A stretch of 8,903 bases of DNA from Candidatus Shapirobacteria bacterium (GTDB lineage Bacteria > Patescibacteriota > Microgenomatia > UBA12405 > JAUWLS01), in contig DAOUWE010000016.1 of the NCBI GenBank assembly GCA_030667285.1, positions 1 to 8,903 of the forward strand, written 5' to 3'. The notes beneath the pieces are model-generated. The model was not told the DNA's origin, did no database searches, and worked only from the letters and a program-made list of their open reading frames with translations. Position 1 is the stretch's first letter. Every line of letters starts with the position of its first letter. Positions 1 to 6,027 of this stretch are shown here, in pieces. The translations under genes and the position numbers were made by a program.

Positions 1-164
1 CCTATGAGGGAAAATACAAACGAGACGGCTTAAATTTTGGCAGAAGAGTGTCACTCGGCCTTGGAGAAACGGTGATTCAAGAACAGAAAAACGGTACCCC
101 AACCATTGATAAATTAATGCAAAACCTAGCTGAAACTTTGCCACCTGAAATGCGTGGCCCCTGA
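1..164 (+). CDS. C-terminal fragment of an unrecognised protein
   Basis: An open frame enters from the left edge (first full codon at base 3) and stops at TGA 162-164, giving the last 53 residues of a protein whose start lies outside the window. The tail is polar and mixed-charge, begins YEGKYKRDG and ends with LPPEMRGP. It shows no membrane segment and no motif I can assign to a family. The other two plus frames are closed quickly by stops, and the gap of 42 bp to the next start is typical of the packing here, so I take it as a real gene end. Function cannot be given from this fragment. Confidence 0.55.
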   Translation, partial: YEGKYKRDGLNFGRRVSLGLGETVIQEQKNGTPTIDKLMQNLAETLPPEMRGP

Positions 165-195
165 GGAAATAACACATCTTAAACCCTCAATCTGT

Positions 196-201
196 TATTA
201 T
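196..201 (+). promoter_or_regulatory. Possible -10 box for a leaderless transcript
   Basis: TATTAT lies 5 nt before the ATG at 207, with no Shine-Dalgarno sequence between the previous stop and this ATG. If it is a -10 box, transcription would start at or next to the ATG. No good -35 hexamer is seen 16-18 bp upstream, and the region is AT-rich, so a chance match is possible. Confidence 0.35.
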
Positions 202-206
202 TAAAT

Positions 207-785
207 ATGCCTACCAAAACCGCTCCTCCACCACAAACCCAGCCCCTTGAAGTTCTCCCCGTTCGAGAAGAAAAAGTTCTTATTACCTGGACTGCTCCTG
301 AGCGTACTTTTAAGACTCGTGATAAAGAATTTTGGGTCACGGCCATTGCCATTCTGATTCTTGTTTCCGTCATCCTTTTCTTCGTCAAAGAATTTTTCTT
401 AATCCTAGCTCTTATGGCTCTGATTTTTCTTTATTACGTTTTATCCACCGTACCTCCCGGAAATATTCAAAACAAAATTACCACCAAAGGAATCTATGTC
501 GGGTCTACTCATTGCTACAATTGGGATTTTCTGAAAAGATATTGGTTCAAAACCCAGTTTGATCAAACCATTCTCTCTCTCGAAACAAAAATAAACTTTC
601 CTCGGGTCATTTCTCTTATCATTCCTTTAAAATACCGAAAAAAAATCGAGAAAATCATGAACAAATATCTCCCTTACGAAGAATCTCCTCCGGGCTTTGT
701 CGATAAACTTACCGCCTGGACTATCAATCGTCTCCCTCTCGAAGACAAGAACTCTACCTCTCCAAAAAAATCTGAAAAGAAATGA
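207..785 (+). CDS. Small two-helix membrane protein, function unknown
   Basis: The 192-residue protein has a proline-rich polar N-terminus (residues 1-40), then two closely spaced hydrophobic helices (about 43-60 and 62-80) forming a membrane hairpin, then a soluble domain of about 110 residues with a lysine-rich end. The segment after the hairpin (ITTKGIYVG... YNWDFLKRYWF, about 91-114) has the pattern of a strand followed by a Tyr-x-Trp helix start. This recalls the YcxB/DUF5673-like soluble domains attached to two-helix anchors; I offer this only as a resemblance. Both ends are probably cytoplasmic. The ATG has no Shine-Dalgarno sequence but a -10-like box sits just upstream. The TGA stop overlaps the ATG of the glycosyltransferase gene, so the two are very likely cotranscribed and translationally coupled, hinting at a shared envelope role. 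Confidence 0.8.
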   Translation: MPTKTAPPPQTQPLEVLPVREEKVLITWTAPERTFKTRDKEFWVTAIAILILVSVILFFVKEFFLILALMALIFLYYVLSTVPPGNIQNKITTKGIYVGSTHCYNWDFLKRYWFKTQFDQTILSLETKINFPRVISLIIPLKYRKKIEKIMNKYLPYEESPPGFVDKLTAWTINRLPLEDKNSTSPKKSEKK

Positions 786-1906
786 TTATTGGCATTGACA
801 TCTCCTCTCTTTCTTATGGCACCGGTGTTAGTAACTACACCCTTAATCTGGTCAAAAACCTCCTCAAAATCGACCAAAAAAATACCTACAAACTTTTCTT
901 CTCTTCCCTTCGTCAGCCCTTGCCCAAGTCCATTACCCCTCTTCTCAAAAACAAAAACATTAAGCTTTATCACTTCAAATTCCCACCTTCTCTTCTAGAG
1001 ATCCTTTCTGTCAAGCTAAAAATCCTCCCCCTGGAAACACTAATTGGATCCTTTGATCTCTTCCATGCCTGGGACTCTATTCCTCTCCACACCAAAACCA
1101 AAAAAAGAATAATCACCGTTCACGATCTTTCTCCTATTCTTTTTCCTCAAACCCACCACTCCAAAACCATTGCTCGTTATCGTCATCTTCTAAAGAATCT
1201 TAAAAATTACAATCAAATAATCGCCGTCTCTCGTTCCACCAAAAAAGACATTCAAAAACTCACTTCTCTTTCTTCAGAAAAAATAACAGTCATTTACGAG
1301 GCCGCTGAAGAAAAATACTCCGCCTTTTTAAAACTTAACAAACCCACCCAAGAAAAAAAGATCGACTCTGTCAAGAAAAAATATAAACTCCAAGATTTTA
1401 TTCTTGCTCAAGCCACCCGTGAACCAAGAAAAAATCTAAAACGTCTGGTTAAAGCCTTCATTACCTTCAAAAAAGAAAATCCAACCTCTACTCTCCAATT
1501 AGCCCTGACTGGAAAATACGGCTGGGGAGACGATACCTTTCCTTCCCACCCAGATCTAAAAATCCTTGGCTATCTTCCCGAAGAAGATATGGTTCCCATT
1601 CATGCCGCCGCCACCATGCTTGCTTATCCTTCTCTCTACGAAGGCTTTGGCCTTCCTATTCTCAAAGCCATGGCCGTAAAAACCCCTGTTATTACCGGTA
1701 ACCTTTCTTCTTTACCGGAATTTGCCGAAGACGCCGCTATTTTAGTAAACCCAAAATCAGAAAAAGAAATTAAAAAAGCAATAGAAAAAATAGTAAAACA
1801 AGAAAAAACAAGAAAAAATCTTCAGGAAAAAGGAGCAGAACAAGCCAAAAAATTCTCCTGGGAAAAAACCGCTCGTCAAACCCTCACTCTCTATCGGTTA
1901 TGTTAA
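782..1906 (+). CDS. GT-B family 4 glycosyltransferase
   Basis: A 374-residue protein of normal length for a GT4 enzyme, which transfers a sugar from a nucleotide-activated donor, usually to cell-surface glycans or lipids. The N-terminal Rossmann half has GIDISSL and the glycine-rich GTGVSNYT (4-20), FDLFHAWD (91-98) and TVHDLSP with H114. The C-terminal donor-binding half has REPRKNL (R213, K217), LTGKYGWG (242-249), LGYLPEEDM (262-270) and YEGFGLPILKAM (286-297). In the family's E-x7-E motif the first Glu is E287, but the second position is Lys (K295), which is unusual. No signal peptide or membrane helix is seen, so it should act at the cytoplasmic membrane face. The start overlaps the previous stop (ATGA) behind a weak GAAAAGAA. 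The coding strand is very pyrimidine-rich. Donor and acceptor cannot be predicted. The family call is firm; activity is slightly in doubt because of K295. Confidence 0.92.
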   Translation: MIIGIDISSLSYGTGVSNYTLNLVKNLLKIDQKNTYKLFFSSLRQPLPKSITPLLKNKNIKLYHFKFPPSLLEILSVKLKILPLETLIGSFDLFHAWDSIPLHTKTKKRIITVHDLSPILFPQTHHSKTIARYRHLLKNLKNYNQIIAVSRSTKKDIQKLTSLSSEKITVIYEAAEEKYSAFLKLNKPTQEKKIDSVKKKYKLQDFILAQATREPRKNLKRLVKAFITFKKENPTSTLQLALTGKYGWGDDTFPSHPDLKILGYLPEEDMVPIHAAATMLAYPSLYEGFGLPILKAMAVKTPVITGNLSSLPEFAEDAAILVNPKSEKEIKKAIEKIVKQEKTRKNLQEKGAEQAKKFSWEKTARQTLTLYRLC

Positions 1907-1933
1907 TATAAAACACATTCAATAATAATTGAA
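1907..1933 (+). promoter_or_regulatory. Possible promoter with a small perfect inverted repeat
   Basis: TATAAA (1907-1912) directly follows the glycosyltransferase stop. It is followed by a perfect 6+6 inverted repeat TTCAAT-AATA-ATTGAA (1918-1933), ending 9 nt before the ATG at 1943. If the box is a -10, the repeat would lie at the very start of the transcript, as an operator or a weak 5' hairpin. No convincing -35 is seen and the arms are AT-rich. Confidence 0.25.
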
Positions 1934-1942
1934 CACCCTCTT

Positions 1943-2608
1943 ATGTCGGAATTACAGTCTCCTCAAATTCCCAACAACGTCTTCGAACCCAGCGAACCAA
2001 AGGGCCCAATAAATTTGGATCAGATTAAAAAACTATCCAGACCCTCAAAAAAAGAAGAAGAAAGATTTGTCCGTCCCGGTTCAAGAATTCTAGACGTCGA
2101 AATCGGCGCAATAGACCGCGCACCATACCTGAAATATGGCTTTGATTACAGCACCCCTTCTTCTCCTGTCACGGCAGGATACGACGAAGTTCTTTTTCCG
2201 GCATCTAACCCTAATGGCGTGGAAATAAACCTTAGAGGAGTGACGGTCAATATAAAAGGAAATCTTCCTGACGGAAGAAAAGTGGACGGAATGCAGCCTC
2301 TTCACGTAGCCAACATTAAACTAGCCCTGAAAGAAGAAAATCTTTTTCTAATTGCATCCGATACCACTCAAGAAACCGTAAGCATTCCTTTACTCGCGAG
2401 CAAAAACAACAAACAGATTATAGAAACATTAAGGGCCTTAAAAACAGCGGAACCACAACTACTACCACTACCACAGAGGAATAAAATATTAATCAACGCC
2501 CTTCAGGTGGCAAGGGAAGAGGCTCTTTCCCACTCTTTTGACATACAAGAAATAATGAAGAAACTTTCCCAGGGAGTTGCGGTAAAAGACCTGCCTTTAT
2601 CTTTTTAA
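1943..2608 (+). CDS. Soluble protein of unknown function
   Basis: I do not recognise this 221-residue protein. Residues 1-45 are polar, proline- and lysine-rich and probably disordered. The middle (about 45-155) looks beta-rich with alternating hydrophobic residues, for example VEINLRGVTVNIKGNLPDGRKV and LFLIASDTTQETVSIPLL. The last 60 residues look helical (NKILINALQVAREEALSHSFDIQEIMKKL). There is no signal peptide, membrane helix or metal-binding cluster, so it is probably cytoplasmic. It follows the glycosyltransferase gene by 36 bp in the same direction but could have its own promoter. Its stop overlaps by 4 bp the stop of the convergent deacylase gene. The ATG lacks a Shine-Dalgarno sequence. 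The codons look like real coding sequence and the reverse frame is only a short antisense stretch, so the gene itself is likely real. Confidence 0.75.
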   Translation: MSELQSPQIPNNVFEPSEPKGPINLDQIKKLSRPSKKEEERFVRPGSRILDVEIGAIDRAPYLKYGFDYSTPSSPVTAGYDEVLFPASNPNGVEINLRGVTVNIKGNLPDGRKVDGMQPLHVANIKLALKEENLFLIASDTTQETVSIPLLASKNNKQIIETLRALKTAEPQLLPLPQRNKILINALQVAREEALSHSFDIQEIMKKLSQGVAVKDLPLSF

Positions 2609-3117
2609 GTAATTCTTACCACTTCCGGTCTCACTAGGTCCATGTAGTCCCTGGTCTTCATTCCTATCGAAAATCTTCTGTCCCCGGCATTAAATACTAT
2701 CTTTTCATTTTCCAACAGAGCCGGATCTACATAAACCTTTAACCCAAACAGATTTCCGAAAGGCGGTACGCCTCCAAATTCTATTGGTATAAAATCGCAT
2801 TCCCTTGTCTTGGTTATTTTATTTGCTTCTTTCCTGCTGGCAAACCTCACCGACTTGGTCTTAAACAGCTTCCGCACTCTCTTGTTTTTCAATTTCGTAT
2901 TTGCCGGCAAAACCAACATCACCGGTCTGTCTTCCCCTCCTTCTCCTCCTAAAACCATCATAATCAAAGCCTTGGCTCCCTGTTCCATCTTATATTCTGC
3001 TCTCAGTGCCCCCGCTTCCTCAGAAGTTCTTACTGGTTCATGCTCAAAAGTTTCATGCCAGTACTCATTCTTTTTCAAAAGATCTAGAATTTGTTTTACC
3101 ATTCTGTGATACTCCAT
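2605..3117 (-). CDS. YbaK/ProX-type aminoacyl-tRNA deacylase domain protein
   Basis: A 170-residue stand-alone editing domain of the YbaK/EbsC/ProX family, which hydrolyses mischarged aminoacyl-tRNAs in trans in the cytoplasm. Family features appear in order: HEPVRTSEEAGALR (26-39), GAKALIM (47-53) with the conserved lysine K49, a core strand MLVLPANTKL (67-76), GGVPPFGN (115-122), the V-DP turn (D131-P132), FNAGDR (142-147), and SIGMKTRDYMDLVRP near the C-terminus. Which mischarged pair it clears (Cys/Pro, Ala/Pro or other) cannot be read from these motifs. The ATG at 3117 is chosen because it fits the intergenic gap; GAGGT lies 10 nt upstream as a possible ribosome binding site, and a second Met is at residue 6. 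It is divergent from rnhB across 28 bp and ends tail to tail with the unknown 221-aa gene, so it is a single-gene transcript. Confidence 0.9.
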   Translation of the reverse strand: MEYHRMVKQILDLLKKNEYWHETFEHEPVRTSEEAGALRAEYKMEQGAKALIMMVLGGEGGEDRPVMLVLPANTKLKNKRVRKLFKTKSVRFASRKEANKITKTRECDFIPIEFGGVPPFGNLFGLKVYVDPALLENEKIVFNAGDRRFSIGMKTRDYMDLVRPEVVRIT

Positions 3118-3122
3118 ATCTT

Positions 3123-3128
3123 ATTTTA
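3123..3128 (-). promoter_or_regulatory. Possible -10 box of the deacylase gene
   Basis: Read on the minus strand, TAAAAT ends 5 nt before the ATG at 3117, which would give a leaderless transcript. The competing reading is that GAGGT (3132-3128, minus strand) is a ribosome binding site, which would need a promoter further upstream, inside rnhB. The sequence does not decide between them. Confidence 0.3.
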
Positions 3129-3132
3129 CCTC

Positions 3133-3138
3133 TATAAT
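3133..3138 (+). promoter_or_regulatory. Consensus -10 box of rnhB, probably leaderless
   Basis: A perfect TATAAT lies 7 nt before the ATG of rnhB, so the expected transcription start is at or within one base of the ATG. There is no Shine-Dalgarno sequence in the 28-bp gap. No good -35 is present at the usual distance, which would lie inside the divergent deacylase gene. Confidence 0.5.
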
Positions 3139-3145
3139 TACATTT

Positions 3146-3775
3146 ATGCCCCTACTTCCTGATTCTGATTTTGAAAAAAAACTATTCCGAGGAAAAAGAT
3201 TTATTCTGGGAATCGACGAAGCTGGCAGGGGACCTTGGGCCGGCCCTGTTTATGCCGCCGCCTTTCTTTTGGACCTTAAAAACTTCAACCCTGATTTTTT
3301 CTTAGAAAACAAAATCCGCGATTCCAAAACTCTTTCCCAAAAACAAAGGGAAAATGCAGTTGAAAAAATAAGAGAAGAAAAATATCCTTTCTCAGTTGCC
3401 CATGCTACTACTAAAGAAGTCGACAATCTTGGAATCTTAAACGCCACCAAACTGGCTATCCATCGGGCTATAAAACCTTTTCTCAAAAAAGCAGAATTCA
3501 TCCTTATTGATGGAAACATGTCATTCGATCTTTCTTTGCCTTACAGATCTATTACCAAGGGAGATCAAAAGGCTTACTCTATTGCCACCGCCTCTGTTTT
3601 AGCCAAGGTCTACCGTGATAAAGAAATGGAAAAACTCGACAAGACTTATCCTCAATATGGCTTTGCTCAGCATAAAGGCTATGGGACCAAACAACATCAA
3701 AAAGCTCTTCAAGAATATGGCCCTTGTCCTTTTCATCGATTTTCCTACCGCCCGATCCGTAAACTTTCAAATTAG
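3146..3775 (+). CDS. rnhB: Ribonuclease HII
   Basis: RNase HII cuts the RNA strand of RNA-DNA hybrids and incises at single ribonucleotides left in DNA, starting ribonucleotide excision repair. The 209-residue protein is full length. It contains GIDEAGRGPWAGPV (22-35), SKTLSQKQRE (60-69), the FILIDGN strand (118-124), KGDQKAYSIATASVLAKVYRD (138-158) and the C-terminal YGFAQHKGYGTKQH and HRFSY blocks. By comparison with E. coli RNase HII the four metal-binding acids are D24, E25, D122 and D140; the 18-residue spacing of the last two matches the E. coli enzyme. The ATG at 3146 starts a few residues before the core and follows a TATAAT box, suggesting a leaderless message. It is divergent from the deacylase gene. 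No clear terminator follows it. Confidence 0.97.
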   Translation: MPLLPDSDFEKKLFRGKRFILGIDEAGRGPWAGPVYAAAFLLDLKNFNPDFFLENKIRDSKTLSQKQRENAVEKIREEKYPFSVAHATTKEVDNLGILNATKLAIHRAIKPFLKKAEFILIDGNMSFDLSLPYRSITKGDQKAYSIATASVLAKVYRDKEMEKLDKTYPQYGFAQHKGYGTKQHQKALQEYGPCPFHRFSYRPIRKLSN

Positions 3776-4160
3776 CCCCGTATCCTATCGCCTCCTTGTG
3801 TCCAATGATCCTTTGACCAAAAAAGGAAGAGCAAGACTATTCCAGGAAACGACTGAAAAAGGAGGAAAAGGAAAAAGTCATGACTCAACAATATTTGCTT
3901 CCGGAGAAGAGAATCGTACAGGAGGAATAAAAAAAGGCAAAAGAAGGTCTAGAAGGGGCGATGAACACGGAGGTCGATGTAAATAAAAAAACAACTTCAA
4001 AGTTTCTCTAAATTAACCACTGCCGTTGACATCACAACACCCAACAACATAAACTAATTCTAAAGACAACCAATATCACGGGAAAAACCAGAGAATCACC
4101 AAACATTAGTGATATCTTGTCCATGTCGAACAATAAACTTGTAAAAATAAGAAAACAAAC
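3776..4160 (+). other. 385-bp gap without an assignable gene
   Basis: The first part (about 3815-3985) is strongly purine-rich on the plus strand, with repeated AGGAGG-like runs. A frame open from a GTG at 3798 to the stop at 3984-3986 would give a 62-residue, very basic, glycine-rich peptide (ending KKGKRRSRRGDEHGGRCK). It has no ribosome binding site, no initiator ATG of its own, and matches nothing I recognise. A second frame carries short ATG peptides at 3880 and 3961 separated by one stop. The region could be a small gene, a decayed gene or non-coding sequence. The second part (4012-4160) is A-rich, holds a probable promoter at 4026-4055 and would be the leader of the export operon. I see no tRNA, tmRNA or RNase P RNA signature here. 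Confidence 0.5.
4026..4055 (+). promoter_or_regulatory. Probable promoter of the export operon
   Basis: A perfect -35 hexamer TTGACA (4026-4031) is followed after 18 bp by TAAACT (4050-4055), a 4 of 6 match to the -10 consensus. Transcription would start near 4062, leaving a leader of about 100 nt before the adaptor ATG at 4161. It lies in the gap just upstream of the three-gene operon, pointing in its direction. Confidence 0.5.
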
Positions 4161-5312
4161 ATGTCGATAAAAATTCCAAAATGGAAAAAGAAAACCGTTA
4201 TTATTGTCATCGTCGTAACGTTAATTATTGGTTTTTTTGCAGGTCGACAGTTTTTTAATAACGGGGATAATGGATATATTTTCGGCACCGTTCAAAAACG
4301 CACAATAACAGAAATAGTTTCTGAGTCAGGAGCCGTTGCAACAAGCAACAGTGCAAATATTTACTCTCCAACGAATGGTGTAATCGAGGAGGTTTTTGTT
4401 TCAAACCACGAAGAGGTCAGTGAAAAACAAAAGCTCTTTACTGTTAAAAGCACTGCAACACCACAGGAAAAAACAGCTGCATTTGCTACTTATCAGACTG
4501 CAGCTTTAGCAGTAAACCAGGCAGAGAATACACGCCGTAGTACGGGAGCCACCGTTGAACGAGTGCACGATGATTTGAAAGGTAACGACGACGACGAGAC
4601 TTTTTTACAGAGAGAAACCAGAACAACAGCAGAAGTGGCAAACGATAACGCATATGACGCACTTTTAACAGCCCGTGCACAGCTAACCTCCGCATGGGTT
4701 GCATACCAGGCAACACAAAACACAACTGTAACAGCGCCGATTTCAGGTTTGATTTCCAATCTGTCAGTTATTAGCGGAAGTAGTGTTTCTCTTAATAATC
4801 CTCTTGTCCCATCATTGCCGGTATTAATGATCGGTAGTTCCGGGGCGACAGAGATAAGGATTTCTGTCAGCGAAGATGATATTAACAAGATTAAGGTTGG
4901 TCAAGAAGCAGTAATTGAAGTAGATGCAATTGATGATGAGCTTTACGAAGGCGTGATTAAAAGAGTCGATGAAGCTGGAACGATAATCGAAAATGTAGTC
5001 AATTTCAATGTGTATATTGAAATGATTAATCCTGATGACAGGCTCAAAACAGGCATGACTGTGGATATAGATATTGTTACCAATAAATTAGAAGATGTTT
5101 TGTCGGTGCCGAGTACCGCAACAAAACCTTATCAAAAAGGCCGTGCGGTCAGAAAATTGGACAGCAATGGCGAGATCGAATTTCTACCAGTAAAGATTGG
5201 TGTCAAGGGAAAAGAATTTACCCAAATTACCGAAGGTCTTGAAGAAGGGGAGGAAATCATAGTGTCACTCACCAATGAAAAAGTAGAAAGAACCAGCCCA
5301 TTTGGTTTTTAG
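4161..5312 (+). CDS. MacA-like membrane fusion (periplasmic adaptor) protein
   Basis: A 383-residue adaptor of the HlyD/MacA superfamily, the extracytoplasmic partner of MacB-type ABC exporters. A basic start (MSIKIPKWKKK) is followed by one membrane anchor (about 12-27), leaving the rest outside. The first lipoyl half-motif is at about 66-96 (SPTNGVIEEVFVSNHEEVSEKQKL as key region), then an alpha-hairpin of about 85 residues rich in Ala, Thr and Gln (about 100-185). The second lipoyl half follows (TAPISGLISNLSVISGSSV, 191-209), then a beta-barrel (about 229-305) and a membrane-proximal domain with VLSVPSTA (313-320) and ITEGLEEGEEIIV (356-368). It is first in the operon, with the ATPase ATG one base after its stop. 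No outer-membrane channel gene is near, which fits a single-membrane cell. The ATG lacks a clear ribosome binding site. Substrate unknown. Confidence 0.92.
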   Translation: MSIKIPKWKKKTVIIVIVVTLIIGFFAGRQFFNNGDNGYIFGTVQKRTITEIVSESGAVATSNSANIYSPTNGVIEEVFVSNHEEVSEKQKLFTVKSTATPQEKTAAFATYQTAALAVNQAENTRRSTGATVERVHDDLKGNDDDETFLQRETRTTAEVANDNAYDALLTARAQLTSAWVAYQATQNTTVTAPISGLISNLSVISGSSVSLNNPLVPSLPVLMIGSSGATEIRISVSEDDINKIKVGQEAVIEVDAIDDELYEGVIKRVDEAGTIIENVVNFNVYIEMINPDDRLKTGMTVDIDIVTNKLEDVLSVPSTATKPYQKGRAVRKLDSNGEIEFLPVKIGVKGKEFTQITEGLEEGEEIIVSLTNEKVERTSPFGF

Positions 5313-5313
5313 T

Positions 5314-6027
5314 ATGGTAAAAAAAGACGCAGTCCTTATCAATCTAAAAGGAATTATAAAAAGGTATCCAATTGGGATAGATGATTTCTGTCAGGCTCTA
5401 AATGGTGTTGATATCAGTATTAGCCAAGGAGAGTTTGTGGCAATCATGGGCCCTTCCGGTAGTGGAAAATCAACCCTGATGCACATCATAGGAGCACTAG
5501 ATACTCCCACCAAAGGAAAACAATTTTTCAAAGGTAAAAATATCGCCAGCTACAAAGAGGATCATCTAGCAGAAATCCGAAACAAAGAAATCGGCTTTGT
5601 GTTTCAGTTTTTTAATTTACTTCCCAGAATGTCGGTGTTCGAAAACGTTGAGCGTCCCATGTTATACGGAGGAGTTCCGATCGAAGAGCGCAAAAGGCGA
5701 GTGATGGACGCACTTGAAGCTGTCAGTATCGCTGACAAGGCGAAAAACTTATCGAACCATATTTCCGGCGGTCAAATCCAAAGGGTTGCTATCGCCAGAG
5801 CACTAATCATGGACCCGTCCGTAATACTTGCTGACGAACCAACGGGAAATTTGGACACCAAAACTGCTTACGAAATTATGAATATCCTAACAGAATTAAA
5901 CAATAAAGGACGCACTGTTGTAATTATCACCCACGAAGATGATATAGCCAATTTTGCAAAGAGAAAAATCAAGATAGTTGACGGCAAAATAGTATCTAAT
6001 ACTAAAAATAAAAAGAAACAATCATGA
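5314..6027 (+). CDS. MacB/LolD-type ABC transporter ATPase
   Basis: The cytoplasmic nucleotide-binding subunit that powers the permease encoded next. With the ATG at 5314 the protein is 237 residues, standard for this class; a TTG at 5302 would extend it by four residues inside the adaptor gene, but the ATG directly after that stop is the better start. All ABC motifs are present: Walker A GPSGSGKS (46-53, K52), Q-loop Q98 in FVFQFFNLLPRMS, signature ISGGQIQR (150-157, Ile in place of the usual first Leu), Walker B VILADEP (170-176, with D174 and E175) followed by the D-loop GNLD, and H-loop H207 in IITHEDD. The FFNLLPRMS-x-ENV stretch is typical of the MacB/LolD/FtsE group. The stop overlaps the permease start by 4 bp (ATGA), so the two are translationally coupled. 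The C-terminus is lysine-rich. Confidence 0.95.
   Translation: MVKKDAVLINLKGIIKRYPIGIDDFCQALNGVDISISQGEFVAIMGPSGSGKSTLMHIIGALDTPTKGKQFFKGKNIASYKEDHLAEIRNKEIGFVFQFFNLLPRMSVFENVERPMLYGGVPIEERKRRVMDALEAVSIADKAKNLSNHISGGQIQRVAIARALIMDPSVILADEPTGNLDTKTAYEIMNILTELNNKGRTVVIITHEDDIANFAKRKIKIVDGKIVSNTKNKKKQS

Noticed and set aside
783..785. UGA read as glycine (alternative genetic code of some CPR lineages)
   Set aside because: UGA closes frames exactly where genes should end, including the ATGA overlap at 782-785, the antitoxin stop at 8788-8790 and the stop at 162-164.
3615..3797. Frame open from an ATG at 3615 inside rnhB and running into the gap
   Set aside because: The first part only shadows rnhB, whose reading frame is complete with all catalytic residues. 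Only the part beyond 3776 is kept as a question.
3861..3865. GGAGG runs around 3861 and 3924 as a possible left copy of the tRNA-Ser 3' end (attachment site)
   Set aside because: The match to the tRNA end is only about 6-7 bases and falls in a purine-rich stretch where such words are common. No integrase gene is present.
4073..4115. Inverted repeat ATATCAC / GTGATAT in the export-operon leader
   Set aside because: Seven AT-rich pairs separated by 29 nt, with no extension and no associated T-run or binding motif; expected by chance.
4493..4888. Long minus-strand frame inside the adaptor gene
   Set aside because: It lies wholly antisense to the hairpin and lipoyl coding region of a clearly recognised protein and has no family motifs or start signals.
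5302..5313. Upstream TTG start for the ABC ATPase
   Set aside because: It would add four residues inside the adaptor coding region; the ATG at 5314, directly after the adaptor stop, fits family length and operon packing better.
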